Shown: positions 34,872 through 43,661, counted from the stretch's first letter. The stretch is 64,000 bases of DNA from an uncultured Lachnospiraceae bacterium (GCA_910585295.1 CAJUDE010000028.1:1-64000), one strand, 5' to 3'. Program-made: numbers and translations. The notes: generated from the sequence alone by a model not told the origin.

Positions 34872-35855
34872 TTATGGGGCCAATGGCTGGATAGGGCTTT
34901 TTTCATAGCGCAGCATCTTCACGGCGTCCCCCTGGCTTCTAATCCACATATCAATCCCTTTCCCAAACACTTCAGCAGAAATTGTATAGACGCCATTTTC
35001 TTCTGACAAGATTTTGGCAGTTGGGAGCCTGTCCAAAATTGCTTCCAGGGAAGCCCCGGAATACTGGAACTTAATCTGTTGGAGCTTCCCGCCAAACATA
35101 AACTGCACTCGTTTTCGGAACTCACCCTCCTCAAAACGGTCACGGTATGGCACACGGAAGGGTTCATCCAAAAGCGTGATATCCTGTATCCGGTCTATGC
35201 GGTAAATCGTGGGGTAGGCATCCCCAGCGGTTTCAAACCCTTCCCGGGTGGATTCATCCTGAATAAAGGCTGTCAGGTAAAAATAGAATTCAGAAAACAT
35301 AATTGCCGCCGGCTTTAGTTTCCTTTTGACAGTCTTTTTATCTTTTATCCGCCCATAGCTGATTTCAATATATTGGCGGTTATGGATTGCCTTGCCCAAT
35401 GCCCAGAGGGTATCTAAGAATTCTTTTTTATGCTGTGGCTCTATGTAATGGTATTGCTCATTGGCAATTAGCTCTTTTACGAGCTTTTGGTTATATTCTG
35501 GCACGCAGCAGTCAATTAACTTACCAAGTATGTTGTCCATCTGTTTTTTGGTGAATGCGCGCCCGTCTAAAAGAATTTTGCAAACAGCAAGTATTTGCGC
35601 GTTTGAGAGTTTTCTGCTATGGTCGTGTTCCAGGCAATATCCTTTTTTGTCCCTATTATATACAATGCGGTTGGAAATGCCGCTTCCGTCTACTTTTTTG
35701 CGGTCATAATATTTTTTAATGTCGTCAATGTCCCTGCGGATGGAACGTTCATCTACACCGTATTTGGCGGCTTCATAGGACTTGCAGACAGTTTCCCCAT
35801 TTTCAAATTTGTTATATAAATCAAGTATTCTGGATATTTTATCATTGTGTTCCAT
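34872..35855 (-). CDS. WYL-domain transcriptional regulator
   Basis: 327 residues. An N-terminal winged helix (KSYEAAKYGVDERSIRRDID, about 24-43) is followed by KKYYDRKKVDGSGISNRIVY, then a WYL domain (about 130-215: YIEISYGRIKDKKTVKRKLK, then PAAIMFSEFYFYLTAF) and a C-terminal extension. WYL proteins sense nucleic acid or nucleotide ligands and often control defence loci (the BrxR/CapW type). It lies 94 bp upstream of the three-gene operon in the same direction, which suggests it controls that operon. GGGAGG precedes the ATG. A palindrome lies in its own promoter. Confidence 0.88.
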   Translation of the reverse strand: MEHNDKISRILDLYNKFENGETVCKSYEAAKYGVDERSIRRDIDDIKKYYDRKKVDGSGISNRIVYNRDKKGYCLEHDHSRKLSNAQILAVCKILLDGRAFTKKQMDNILGKLIDCCVPEYNQKLVKELIANEQYHYIEPQHKKEFLDTLWALGKAIHNRQYIEISYGRIKDKKTVKRKLKPAAIMFSEFYFYLTAFIQDESTREGFETAGDAYPTIYRIDRIQDITLLDEPFRVPYRDRFEEGEFRKRVQFMFGGKLQQIKFQYSGASLEAILDRLPTAKILSEENGVYTISAEVFGKGIDMWIRSQGDAVKMLRYEKSPIQPLAP

Positions 35856-35905
35856 TTATAATTTGTACCTCCCATATTTGTACTGCCTTTATTATATGGA
35901 ATCAG

Positions 35906-35924
35906 AAGGACAATATCTGTCCTT
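35906..35924 (-). promoter_or_regulatory. Likely WYL operator in the WYL gene promoter
   Basis: AAGGACA-N5-TGTCCTT is a perfect inverted repeat about 50 bp before the WYL start codon. On the minus strand TATAAT follows about 15 bp downstream, so bound protein would cover the -35 region. Confidence 0.55.
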
Positions 35925-36038
35925 TTCTATAAACTTTTCTATTCTTTCTATTCTATGGATTGAGGTAAGTTTAACTCGTAGTGACTTAAAAAGCAAGGGC
36001 TAATTATTCAATATACTAAAATTATCACCATGAGGTGA

Positions 36039-36278
36039 ATGTTTGTGGACAAAAAGCATATAACTTGCAATTTAAAATACCCAGAGAGGATACGGGAGCT
36101 GCGCCAAGACAGAGACTTGACACAGAAAGAAATTGCTGGCCTGTTAAAGATTGCGCAGACAACATATTCACAATATGAATTGTATAAGCGGCCCATGCCG
36201 ATAGAATGCTTGGTAACGCTATGTAAATTCTATGGCGTCTCGGCCGATTACGTATTGGGTTTTTCGGACAAAAAATAA
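36039..36278 (+). CDS. Small Xre-family HTH regulator
   Basis: 79 residues consisting of one Xre domain: PERIRELRQDRDLTQKEIAG, LLKIAQTTYSQYELYKRPMP, then LCKFYGVSADYVLGF. It diverges from the WYL gene, with about 180 bp between the two start codons. GAGGTGA is 1 bp before ATG 36039 and 6 bp before an in-frame GTG at 36045, so the true start may be the GTG. Such short Xre proteins often control neighbouring mobile or defence genes. Confidence 0.82.
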   Translation: MFVDKKHITCNLKYPERIRELRQDRDLTQKEIAGLLKIAQTTYSQYELYKRPMPIECLVTLCKFYGVSADYVLGFSDKK

Positions 36279-36413
36279 AGGTATGGGCATTTGTTTTCTC
36301 ATCTTGAATGATATTTTATCAAATGAGCCGGACAGGTTATGCCCTTTTGCAAAAATTTTATATGTTTCAATGGCGGAAATGGAATCTGCTGCCAAGCAAC
36401 CCGCCGCAGGGGG

Positions 36414-36440
36414 AGAATCCTGCATAGCAGGATTCTTTGT
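36414..36440 (+). terminator. Hairpin terminator between xre and the bile salt hydrolase
   Basis: AGAATCCTGC (36414-36423) pairs with GCAGGATTCT (36427-36436) around a 3-base loop, followed by TTG. The upstream gap 36279-36413 contains a block (about 36320-36370) similar to 23370-23425 but no gene. Confidence 0.55.
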
Positions 36441-36471
36441 CTAGGCCAGAAACGGCAAGGCAGGGTTTGGG

Positions 36472-37449
36472 TTAGTTCATCCAGGCGATTTGCTGGGTAG
36501 TCCGCAAAGGGAATTTCTTGATTTTGCAGCCGTTTAGGTTTTCACGCCCCATACAGACAGCAGATAGTTGGTTGTTGGAGTAAGTTTTGTAATAGTAGAT
36601 CCCTTTATCCGCGTTGATGCAGCAAGAATATAATGTAAGGTCATAGCGGTTTTCCTTAGTGACAACACTTCCCCTGACCATAGATACTGAGTCCAGCAGG
36701 TGGAAAAATTGTGCAATGCTGCTCTGCTCATCTTCTTCACAGACCGAGTTTAAGGCTAGGTAAGACGCTTTTACAAACCGGGAGGCAGGGGAAAAGTCGC
36801 CAGGCAGCCCAAAGCTCCCAAGGCCTTGCCCGAAAGGCTTAAGCCCAACATCGACAGAAAAGCAGTTGGATGGGGTGTTGGCGGTCAGGTTCATGTACTG
36901 GCAGGAATTCGTCAATTGGAATGGGAACGCAGGGTTGTTGGTCAGCACCCCTAATGGGTTGTCAAAAACCCCCGTCCCATCCTTGGTAAGTTCCAACACA
37001 AAAGAGGATTCCCTGTCTGCAATGTGCCAGTGAAGGGGCGCTAGCGGGGTGTCGCTGTTAAATGGGATATGGATAAAATGGGTGGTGGCAAGGAGTTCTT
37101 TCGCCTCTTGCACAGAGGCGCATTTGCCCAGCAGCCATAAGATCAGCTCAAATGGCGATATATTGCTGCAATTTTCTTTTTCATCAGGAGGGTAGTAGGC
37201 GTTGTCTGGAAAATTCAGCCCGGCAATGCACAGCCCTTTTTCGTTGGCGGCTTCTGCATAAAGGGGGAAGCCGTTCATTACCGTTGCCATGCCAAGCAGC
37301 GCATAATGGCGTTTCATCATGCCCATTTTCCGAAAAGGGACTGGGTAGTTGCGCGGGGTAAAGACGACACATTCATTGAAATTGTATTCCAGGTCCATTG
37401 TGCGCCCAAAATAAAAGTCATTTGTTTTCATTGCAATACTGGTACACAT
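36472..37449 (-). CDS. bsh: Bile salt hydrolase (choloylglycine hydrolase)
   Basis: A 325-residue N-terminal nucleophile hydrolase that cleaves glycine or taurine from conjugated bile acids. The start MCTSIAMK exposes Cys2 as nucleophile after Met removal. Further active-site residues are Arg16 and Asp19 (FGRTMDLEYNFNE), the Asn in NEKGLCIAGLNFP, the Asn in GVLTNNPAFPFQL, and the Arg in GDFSPASRF. Order and length match Clostridium perfringens CBAH-1 throughout, including FFHLLDSVSMVRGS and KGIYYYKTYSNNQ. Penicillin V acylase activity is the main alternative. AGAGGAATCAC precedes ATG 37449; the in-frame upstream ATG would bury Cys2. It acts in the cytoplasm, with no signal peptide. Confidence 0.93.
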   Translation of the reverse strand: MCTSIAMKTNDFYFGRTMDLEYNFNECVVFTPRNYPVPFRKMGMMKRHYALLGMATVMNGFPLYAEAANEKGLCIAGLNFPDNAYYPPDEKENCSNISPFELILWLLGKCASVQEAKELLATTHFIHIPFNSDTPLAPLHWHIADRESSFVLELTKDGTGVFDNPLGVLTNNPAFPFQLTNSCQYMNLTANTPSNCFSVDVGLKPFGQGLGSFGLPGDFSPASRFVKASYLALNSVCEEDEQSSIAQFFHLLDSVSMVRGSVVTKENRYDLTLYSCCINADKGIYYYKTYSNNQLSAVCMGRENLNGCKIKKFPLRTTQQIAWMN

Positions 37450-37632
37450 GTGATTCCTCTTTTTCTTTCTCAAATTATAATATTCTATTCTAAACGATTT
37501 CTATCCATGCCAGAAAGGGCAAGCCAATCGGATACAGCCTTGTGGCAGGGTATTTGGCTTTGACGTTCTTGCGGCAGGTATGTTATTCTTTCAATATATC
37601 CAAAAAGCAATTGTGTTATGCAGGAGGGAACC

Positions 37633-39678
37633 ATGGAAAAGCCGGGGGATTGTGGGTTAAAAGAAGAGTATTCATTGCCAGAAGTATGTGGCAGATTGTC
37701 TATTTCTGTGGCTACAGGAAGGAATTGGGTGAGGATGGGGAAAATCAAGCCCACAAAAATAAAATCAGGTAAGCCATATTTTTCCAGCGCATATGTCAAT
37801 GAAATGCTAGAACGCCTGAGGACGGGGAAATCCTTGAAAACAAGAAGGAATAAGGCGTATATCAGCGGTAACAGCCTATATAGGAACTATCTTCCGCAGC
37901 CCTCGCAAAATTCTGGGAGCGTAGAGGCGTTAATGGGGGTTCTGGGGCAAAAAATACTGACAGAGGGGCAGGTTAGGGCAATTTTAGCTGAGTGCGCATT
38001 GCAGTTGCTATGCCAGGCTTATGGGATCGAATCGGGGGTTAGGGAGAATTACCTGCTCCATTATAGCCAAGGGGAAATACAATTAGGGCAGTATGGCGCA
38101 TTGGTCCAAGAGCTGGCTTTAGATTCAGGGGAATTCACAACAGAGCAGTGCCAGAAGGTGCAAGGCGAACTGCCAGGCGTATTTTGCGTCCCATATTTTT
38201 GGGAGGGGAATACAGACGTCTTGGGCATGCTTTATAGCTCTTTGAAAGGCATAGGGAACCGGAAAGCGGAAGGGTCCTATTATACGCCGACCCACATTGT
38301 GGAAAAATTAATTTGCAGCCTGTTTCCAGACCCTAAGGTGGGAGGCGCTGACGGATGGAAGGTGATGGACCCTTGCTGCGGCACAGGGAATTTCCTGCTG
38401 CGGCTTCCAGAAAGTTTTTCCATTGGGCAGCTTGCGGGCAGAGATATTGATAAGGTCAGCGTTTTGCTGGCAAGGATTAATATGGCGCTGAAATTTAAAG
38501 GGGCGCCGGTTTCCCTGATTAAAGAGCAGCTTAAGGTACAGGATTTCCTTTTGGGGGAGGAGGGGCGGGGCTACCGCCTGATTTTGGGGAACCCGCCCTG
38601 GGGGTTTCGGTTTGGGGAAGAGGCAGAGCGGTTATTGAGGGCTAAATTCCATACAGCCCAGGGGAAGCATGTGGAGTCTTATGATGTTTTTCTAGAGCAG
38701 TCTTTGCGGTGTGCAGCCGACGGAGGGCGGGTTGCCTTTGTGCTGCCGGAGGCGGTGCTGGATGTAAAGTCCCATATGGAGGCCCGCAGGGTAATCCTGG
38801 AACAGGCGCAAATAGAAGAGGTTATATATTTAGGGGATGTGTTTGACGCGGTGCAATGCCCTTCGATTATATTGAATATGAGAAAGGCAACGGAGCCAAT
38901 GGATACCTATGGCATAAAAGTTTCTGCCCAAGGGAAAAATTTTCAAATTTTAACCAGCCGTAACCTTACGGCAGGGAATTTTAATTTCCATATGGAGGAT
39001 TGGGAATACAGGATGGTGCAAAAAATGGCAAATGAGGGTAACACAACATATTTAAAAGGGCAGGCAGAGTTTGCCCTGGGGATTGTGACAGGCAATAATA
39101 AAAAGATACTCCAGGGACGAAAGGTGGAAGGGAGCGAACTTGTGCTTAAGGGGGCGGATATCCAGAGGTATCAAATCAATGGCTCTGGCACATACCTGGT
39201 TTATGAGCCAGAGAAATTCCAGCAGTCCGCCCCAACAGGGCTGTACCGGGCGAAGGAAAAGCTGCTGTACCGTTTTATTGGCAACCAGCTTGTGTTTGCC
39301 TATGATAATAGGCAAAGGCTGTCTTTGAATAGCTGCAATATTTTGATCCCACATGTGGATTCTTTGCATATAAAATATATTCTGGCAGTTTTAAATTCCA
39401 GGGCTGCAAATTTTTATTACCACAAGATGTTCCATTCCTTGAAGGTGCTGCGGAGCCATTTGGAGCAGATACCAATCCCACTGGCAGCAGAGGGGAGGCA
39501 GCAGGAAATCATTGCTGTTGTGGAAAAAATTATGGAAGAGGGGAATAGCGGGAAATGGATGGAATATTATAACAGGGTAGACAGGCTGGTGTCATCTGCC
39601 TACGGGCTGGATGGAACGGAGCATAGGGCTATATGCGATGCAGAGCAGGAGGGAGGGCTTAAAACAAAACCTATTTGA
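37633..39678 (+). CDS. N6-adenine DNA methyltransferase with N-terminal HTH
   Basis: 681 residues. The first ~60 form a MerR/excisionase-like helix-turn-helix (SLPEVCGRLSISVATGRNWV, then KPYFSSAYVNEML). The methylase core follows: YYTPTHIVEKLI (motif X), VMDPCCGTGNFLL (motif I, SAM binding), and ILGNPPWGFRF (motif IV, NPPW). A C-terminal TaqI-like target-recognition region contains HSLKVLRSHLEQIPIP. No restriction enzyme is adjacent, so it is an orphan methylase, or a combined enzyme without a visible nuclease motif. AGGAGGG lies 4 bp before ATG 37633. The recognition sequence is unknown. Confidence 0.88.
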   Translation: MEKPGDCGLKEEYSLPEVCGRLSISVATGRNWVRMGKIKPTKIKSGKPYFSSAYVNEMLERLRTGKSLKTRRNKAYISGNSLYRNYLPQPSQNSGSVEALMGVLGQKILTEGQVRAILAECALQLLCQAYGIESGVRENYLLHYSQGEIQLGQYGALVQELALDSGEFTTEQCQKVQGELPGVFCVPYFWEGNTDVLGMLYSSLKGIGNRKAEGSYYTPTHIVEKLICSLFPDPKVGGADGWKVMDPCCGTGNFLLRLPESFSIGQLAGRDIDKVSVLLARINMALKFKGAPVSLIKEQLKVQDFLLGEEGRGYRLILGNPPWGFRFGEEAERLLRAKFHTAQGKHVESYDVFLEQSLRCAADGGRVAFVLPEAVLDVKSHMEARRVILEQAQIEEVIYLGDVFDAVQCPSIILNMRKATEPMDTYGIKVSAQGKNFQILTSRNLTAGNFNFHMEDWEYRMVQKMANEGNTTYLKGQAEFALGIVTGNNKKILQGRKVEGSELVLKGADIQRYQINGSGTYLVYEPEKFQQSAPTGLYRAKEKLLYRFIGNQLVFAYDNRQRLSLNSCNILIPHVDSLHIKYILAVLNSRAANFYYHKMFHSLKVLRSHLEQIPIPLAAEGRQQEIIAVVEKIMEEGNSGKWMEYYNRVDRLVSSAYGLDGTEHRAICDAEQEGGLKTKPI

Positions 39679-39728
39679 TTAATTTAATGCGTTGACGTAA
39701 TAAAATGGTAAAGAATAAAAGAAAAAGA

Positions 39729-39757
39729 TTGCAAAATTGAAAAAATAAGACTAAAAT
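39729..39757 (+). promoter_or_regulatory. Probable gdhA promoter
   Basis: TTGCAA (39729-39734) and TAAAAT (39752-39757) are 17 bp apart and 46 bp before the gdhA start. Confidence 0.55.
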
Positions 39758-39802
39758 ATACCTGGTGCTGAATAAAGACATAATTATAAAGGAGAAATGG
39801 AA

Positions 39803-41137
39803 ATGAGCTATGTAGATGAAGTGTTAGAGCGTGTAGTTGCAAAGAACCCGGCGGAGCCAGAGTTCCATCAGGCAGTGAAAGAGGTGTTGGATTCCTTAAG
39901 GCCAGTGATTGAGGCAAATGAGGAAAAATATAGGAAAGAGGCTTTATTAGAGCGTTTAACAGAGCCAGACAGGCAGTTTAAATTCCGCGTCCCATGGGTG
40001 GATGATAACGGGCAGGTGCAGGTAAACACAGGTTACCGTGTACAGTTTAACAATAGCATTGGGCCATATAAGGGCGGCTTAAGGCTGCATCCTTCTGTAA
40101 ACCTTGGGATTATTAAATTCCTTGGGTTTGAGCAGATTTTTAAGAACTCCTTGACCGGCCTGCCAATCGGCGGCGGCAAAGGCGGCTCCGATTTTGACCC
40201 GAAAGGAAAATCCGACCGGGAAGTAATGGCATTCTGCCAGAGCTTTATGACAGAGCTTTGCAAATATATTGGCGCTGATACGGACGTTCCGGCAGGGGAT
40301 ATTGGGACAGGCGCAAGGGAAATTGGCTATATGTTTGGGCAATTTAAGAAAATCCGTGGCACGTATGAAGGGGTGCTGACTGGTAAAGGGCTTTCCTACG
40401 GCGGTTCCCTGGCGCGTACAGAGGCTACTGGATACGGCCTTTTGTACCTTACAGAAGAAATGTTAAAATGCAATGGGCATGACTTGAAAGGCAAAACTGT
40501 CTGCGTGTCCGGTTCTGGGAACGTGGCAATTTATGCAACCCAGAAAGCACACCAGTTAGGGGCAAAAGTAGTCACAGTCAGCGATTCTACCGGATGGGTA
40601 TATGACCCAGAAGGGATTGACGTTGCCTTATTGAAAGAAGTGAAAGAAGTCAAGCGCGCACGCCTGACGGAGTATGCGGCTGCAAGGCCAAGCGCAGAAT
40701 ACCATGAAGGCCGCGGCGTGTGGAGCGTGAAATGTGATGTGGCGCTTCCGTGCGCGACCCAGAATGAACTGCTGCTGGATGACGCAAAAGCATTGGTGGC
40801 AAATGGATGCCTTGCAGTTGCAGAGGGCGCTAATATGCCTACAACTATGGAGGCGACAGAATATTTGCAGCAGAACAAAGTATTGTTTGCCCCTGGGAAA
40901 GCTGCAAATGCAGGCGGCGTGGCAACTTCCGCGCTGGAAATGAGCCAGAATTCTGAACGGTTAAGCTGGACATTTGAAGAAGTGGACAGCAAGCTGCAAA
41001 ACATTATGGTGAATATTTTCCATAACCTGGACGACGCTGCAAAACGCTATGGCAAGGAAGGCGATTATGTGGCAGGCGCAAACATTGCCGGATTTGAAAA
41101 AGTGGCGGAAGCTATGATTGCCCAGGGCGTTTGCTAA
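39803..41137 (+). CDS. gdhA: NADP-type glutamate dehydrogenase
   Basis: It catalyses reversible amination of 2-oxoglutarate to glutamate, the main ammonia-assimilation step in many gut anaerobes. The 444-residue length is typical of the hexameric bacterial enzyme. Motifs are KGGLRLHPSVNL, the catalytic-lysine loop LPIGGGKGGSDFDPKGKSD, PAGDIGTGAREIGYM, and the nucleotide site VSGSGNVAIY. AAAGGAG lies 8 bp before ATG 39803; the in-frame ATG at 39797 is too close to it. It ends with a bidirectional terminator shared with the chemoreceptor gene. Confidence 0.96.
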   Translation: MSYVDEVLERVVAKNPAEPEFHQAVKEVLDSLRPVIEANEEKYRKEALLERLTEPDRQFKFRVPWVDDNGQVQVNTGYRVQFNNSIGPYKGGLRLHPSVNLGIIKFLGFEQIFKNSLTGLPIGGGKGGSDFDPKGKSDREVMAFCQSFMTELCKYIGADTDVPAGDIGTGAREIGYMFGQFKKIRGTYEGVLTGKGLSYGGSLARTEATGYGLLYLTEEMLKCNGHDLKGKTVCVSGSGNVAIYATQKAHQLGAKVVTVSDSTGWVYDPEGIDVALLKEVKEVKRARLTEYAAARPSAEYHEGRGVWSVKCDVALPCATQNELLLDDAKALVANGCLAVAEGANMPTTMEATEYLQQNKVLFAPGKAANAGGVATSALEMSQNSERLSWTFEEVDSKLQNIMVNIFHNLDDAAKRYGKEGDYVAGANIAGFEKVAEAMIAQGVC

Positions 41138-41149
41138 TTATTTGACAAT

Positions 41150-41179
41150 AAAAAGAATCCCATTTCTGGGATTCTTTTT
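41150..41179. terminator. Bidirectional terminator between gdhA and the chemoreceptor gene
   Basis: AAAAAGAATCCCA (41150-41162) and TGGGATTCTTTTT (41167-41179) form a 13-bp stem with a 4-base loop. A and T runs are on both sides, so it serves both converging genes. Confidence 0.9.
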
Positions 41180-41196
41180 ATATTGGCAGTATGTAC

Positions 41197-43017
41197 TTAT
41201 AGCTGGAACTTGCTTGCCTGGTCGTTTTGCTTGCGGCTTAACTCTACAAGCCCTTGGGTATCTTCGGTACATTCGTCTATGGTCTGGGACAAAAGCGTCA
41301 TGCTTGCGCTGGTCTCTTCTGTAGAGGCAGCATTTTGCTGCACTACGCTTGCCAGGCTGTTGGCGGAATCTGTCACAATTTGTTTCAGAGAATTTAAAAT
41401 CACTGTCTGCCCGCCGATTTCTTTGGTCACTTCTTCCACTAAAGCCACTTCCTGTTTTAGATGCATAAAAGCTGCCCTGGTTTCGTCGAGGCATTTTTGC
41501 TGTTTTTGTACATTGTTTGTCACTTCCAGCATTTTGCTGACAGAAATTTCCACATTGCCAACTAATTCTTTTACAATCCCTTCTATTTCTTGGGCATTTC
41601 CAGAAGATTCTTCTGAGAGGTTACGGATTTCCTCCGCCACAACGGCAAACCCCCTGCCGGCTTCGCCTGCCCTGGCGGCTTCTATGCTGGCGTTTAAGGA
41701 AAGTAGGTTGGTCTGGGACGCCAGTCCCTTAATAATTTCAATTGTCTTGTTGATGTTGGCGGCAGAATCGTTGTTCTTGTTTGTCTGTTCTGACACGATG
41801 TCAATGGTGTCAATGGTCAGTTTGGTGATTCTCTCTAATTCCCGGATGCTCTCGGAAGCTCCTGCAGAATACTTTGCCATGGCGGATACAGCCTCTTCTA
41901 GTTTCTGCACGCCGCTCTTTTCTATTTCAATCACACCGCCCAGCTCAACGATTTTCTCGTTCATTGTCTCTGTTTCATTGGCCTGGTTGGTAGCCCCCTG
42001 CGCCAGGTCGTCAATCGCCTGGTTGGTGTTTTGGATGCTCTGTGAAATGTATCCGAATTTCTCACTGAATTTCTCACTGCTTTGGCTCAAAGTTTCCCCA
42101 GTATGCAGTACACTGCCGATCATATTTGCCAATGACTGGCGCACATGGTCTAAAGAGCGTGCCATTTCCCCGATTTCATCACTACGTTTTAGCAATGAAG
42201 GGCTGACGGTAAAGCTCAGGTCTCCCACTGCCGCCTGGCGTAGATGCCCCTCCACTAGCTTAATGCCTTTGCTGATCCTAAGGCTGCTCAGGGCTGAGAT
42301 AATCAATGCTGCAATCAACATTGCCGCTGCCGCAATGCCATAAATTGTCAGCATAGTAGAGAATTCTTTTTGAATATATATTTGTTGCGCATCAATCTTT
42401 TCGTTCATTTCGTCTACATAGTTGCCAGTGGCAACAGCCCATCCCCATGGCTCAAACATCTGGGAATAAGCGATTTTTGGGGCGACTGTCACGCCGTCTG
42501 ATTTTGTAAAATAAAATTCATTGTAACCGCCCCCGTTTTTCGCGGCCTCCACCACGCATTGCGTAACTTTAACACCATTTTGGTCCGTCAGGTCGTACCG
42601 GTTAGTGCCTTCCTGGTCAGTCAAAATAGGATGTTCTACCAGGACGTAATCTTCGCCATCTATCCAGATATAACCTGACGCGTCATCGCGGTAGCGCATG
42701 GCGCGGACGGTGTCCGCAGCCCTTTTTTTGGCCTCCTCTTCTGAAAATTCGCCGTTTTGGCTTCTGTCGTAATAGCTTTGCACAAGGGCAAGTGCGCCTT
42801 GCACCTGGGATTTAATTTCCATTTCATAACCTTCTGTCATGGATTCTTCATACAATTGAGCAGATTCCTCCATAGACTGCTTCAAATAGTGAATGCCCAG
42901 GCACGCCAACCCAATTGTAGGGATGGAGACCAAAATGCAAATGATTAACATTAGCATCACGGTCAGGCTTCGGTACTTTTTCGTACCTTGCATTGTATCT
43001 GCCATTTTTTCTTTCAT
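41197..43017 (-). CDS. Methyl-accepting chemotaxis protein with Cache sensor
   Basis: 606 residues. N-terminal helix (LTVMLMLIICILVSIPTIGL, about 19-38); extracellular single-Cache domain (EEEAKKRAADTVRAMRYRDD, SGYIWIDGEDYVLVEHPILT, FEPWGWAVATGNYVDEM); second helix near 225-245; HAMP; then a signalling domain with the hairpin tip region EIRNLSEESSGNAQEI and methylation-type helices. The YRDDASGYIWI pattern is common in receptors for small organic acids. The gene is alone; the ligand is unknown. GGTGGGG lies 4 bp before the ATG. Confidence 0.93.
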   Translation of the reverse strand: MKEKMADTMQGTKKYRSLTVMLMLIICILVSIPTIGLACLGIHYLKQSMEESAQLYEESMTEGYEMEIKSQVQGALALVQSYYDRSQNGEFSEEEAKKRAADTVRAMRYRDDASGYIWIDGEDYVLVEHPILTDQEGTNRYDLTDQNGVKVTQCVVEAAKNGGGYNEFYFTKSDGVTVAPKIAYSQMFEPWGWAVATGNYVDEMNEKIDAQQIYIQKEFSTMLTIYGIAAAAMLIAALIISALSSLRISKGIKLVEGHLRQAAVGDLSFTVSPSLLKRSDEIGEMARSLDHVRQSLANMIGSVLHTGETLSQSSEKFSEKFGYISQSIQNTNQAIDDLAQGATNQANETETMNEKIVELGGVIEIEKSGVQKLEEAVSAMAKYSAGASESIRELERITKLTIDTIDIVSEQTNKNNDSAANINKTIEIIKGLASQTNLLSLNASIEAARAGEAGRGFAVVAEEIRNLSEESSGNAQEIEGIVKELVGNVEISVSKMLEVTNNVQKQQKCLDETRAAFMHLKQEVALVEEVTKEIGGQTVILNSLKQIVTDSANSLASVVQQNAASTEETSASMTLLSQTIDECTEDTQGLVELSRKQNDQASKFQL

Positions 43018-43117
43018 GTAACCCCACCTTCCAAATTAATTCACACTGTAAAAAGACTGATACCTTAATTATACATATTTCTGAACCGAAGTCAATGAAT
43101 GGGGGGCAGGAACAAAG

Positions 43118-43163
43118 AAAAAACCAGTTTTCCGAAGAATATATCCGCCGGGCGCTGGTTTTT
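43118..43163 (-). terminator. Terminator after the HTH gene
   Basis: AAAAAACCAG (about 43118-43127) and CTGGTTTTT (about 43155-43163) form a stem just past the minus-strand stop at 43168. The A-run becomes the T tail on that strand. Confidence 0.55.
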
Positions 43164-43167
43164 AATG

Positions 43168-43500
43168 TTATTCTATTTCCAAAAGCCTTTTAACGGCAGC
43201 CCGCATTTCTGGGTGGCTGCGGTACTGAAGGACTAAAGTGCGCTCTTCTTCAGAAAGGAAAAAGTTGTCTAAAGAATCATTATAGCCAAAGGTACCCAGG
43301 ATATTATCAATATTATATATTTTGCAAAGAATCAGTAAAGTGTCGGCGTCTGGCTGTGTCTGCCCGCTTTCCCATCCGTAGATTGTTTTTGGGGCAACAG
43401 GAAGGTGGTGGTCTTCCAATTTTAGCACTAAATCATTGACAGAATAATGGTTTAATTTCCGGTATGCCTTTAAAACTTTGGAAATATTTGGATTTTTCAT
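43168..43500 (-). CDS. Xre-type HTH protein with C-terminal extension
   Basis: 110 residues. The helix-turn-helix covers about 5-60: KVLKAYRKLNHYSVNDLVLK, PKTIYGWESGQTQPDADTLL, then LCKIYNIDNIL. A tail, LSEEERTLVLQYRSHPEMRA, is common in clostridial regulators. AGGTGAGAGC precedes ATG 43500. Its target is unknown; a divergent small HTH-like gene begins 161 bp away. Confidence 0.85.
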   Translation of the reverse strand: MKNPNISKVLKAYRKLNHYSVNDLVLKLEDHHLPVAPKTIYGWESGQTQPDADTLLILCKIYNIDNILGTFGYNDSLDNFFLSEEERTLVLQYRSHPEMRAAVKRLLEIE

Positions 43501-43661
43501 GCTCTCACCTCTTAACCTAATCATAGACTACGCGAAAATTCCCGTCAATGTATTGAAAATAATTCTTTTTAATCAGCAAAAGTATATATTGATATTCTCT
43601 CCAAAAGAGAATATAATAGACAATAAAAAGAACATTGGAGATGGGGAATGGGAGGGAAGAT

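Noticed and set aside
37633..39678. Type IIG restriction-modification enzyme
   Set aside because: No PD-(D/E)XK or other nuclease motif was found in the N-terminal part, which is instead an HTH; kept as a methylase only.
41183..42343. 386-codon plus-strand frame
   Set aside because: Antisense shadow of the chemoreceptor gene; serine-rich translation is typical of such shadows.
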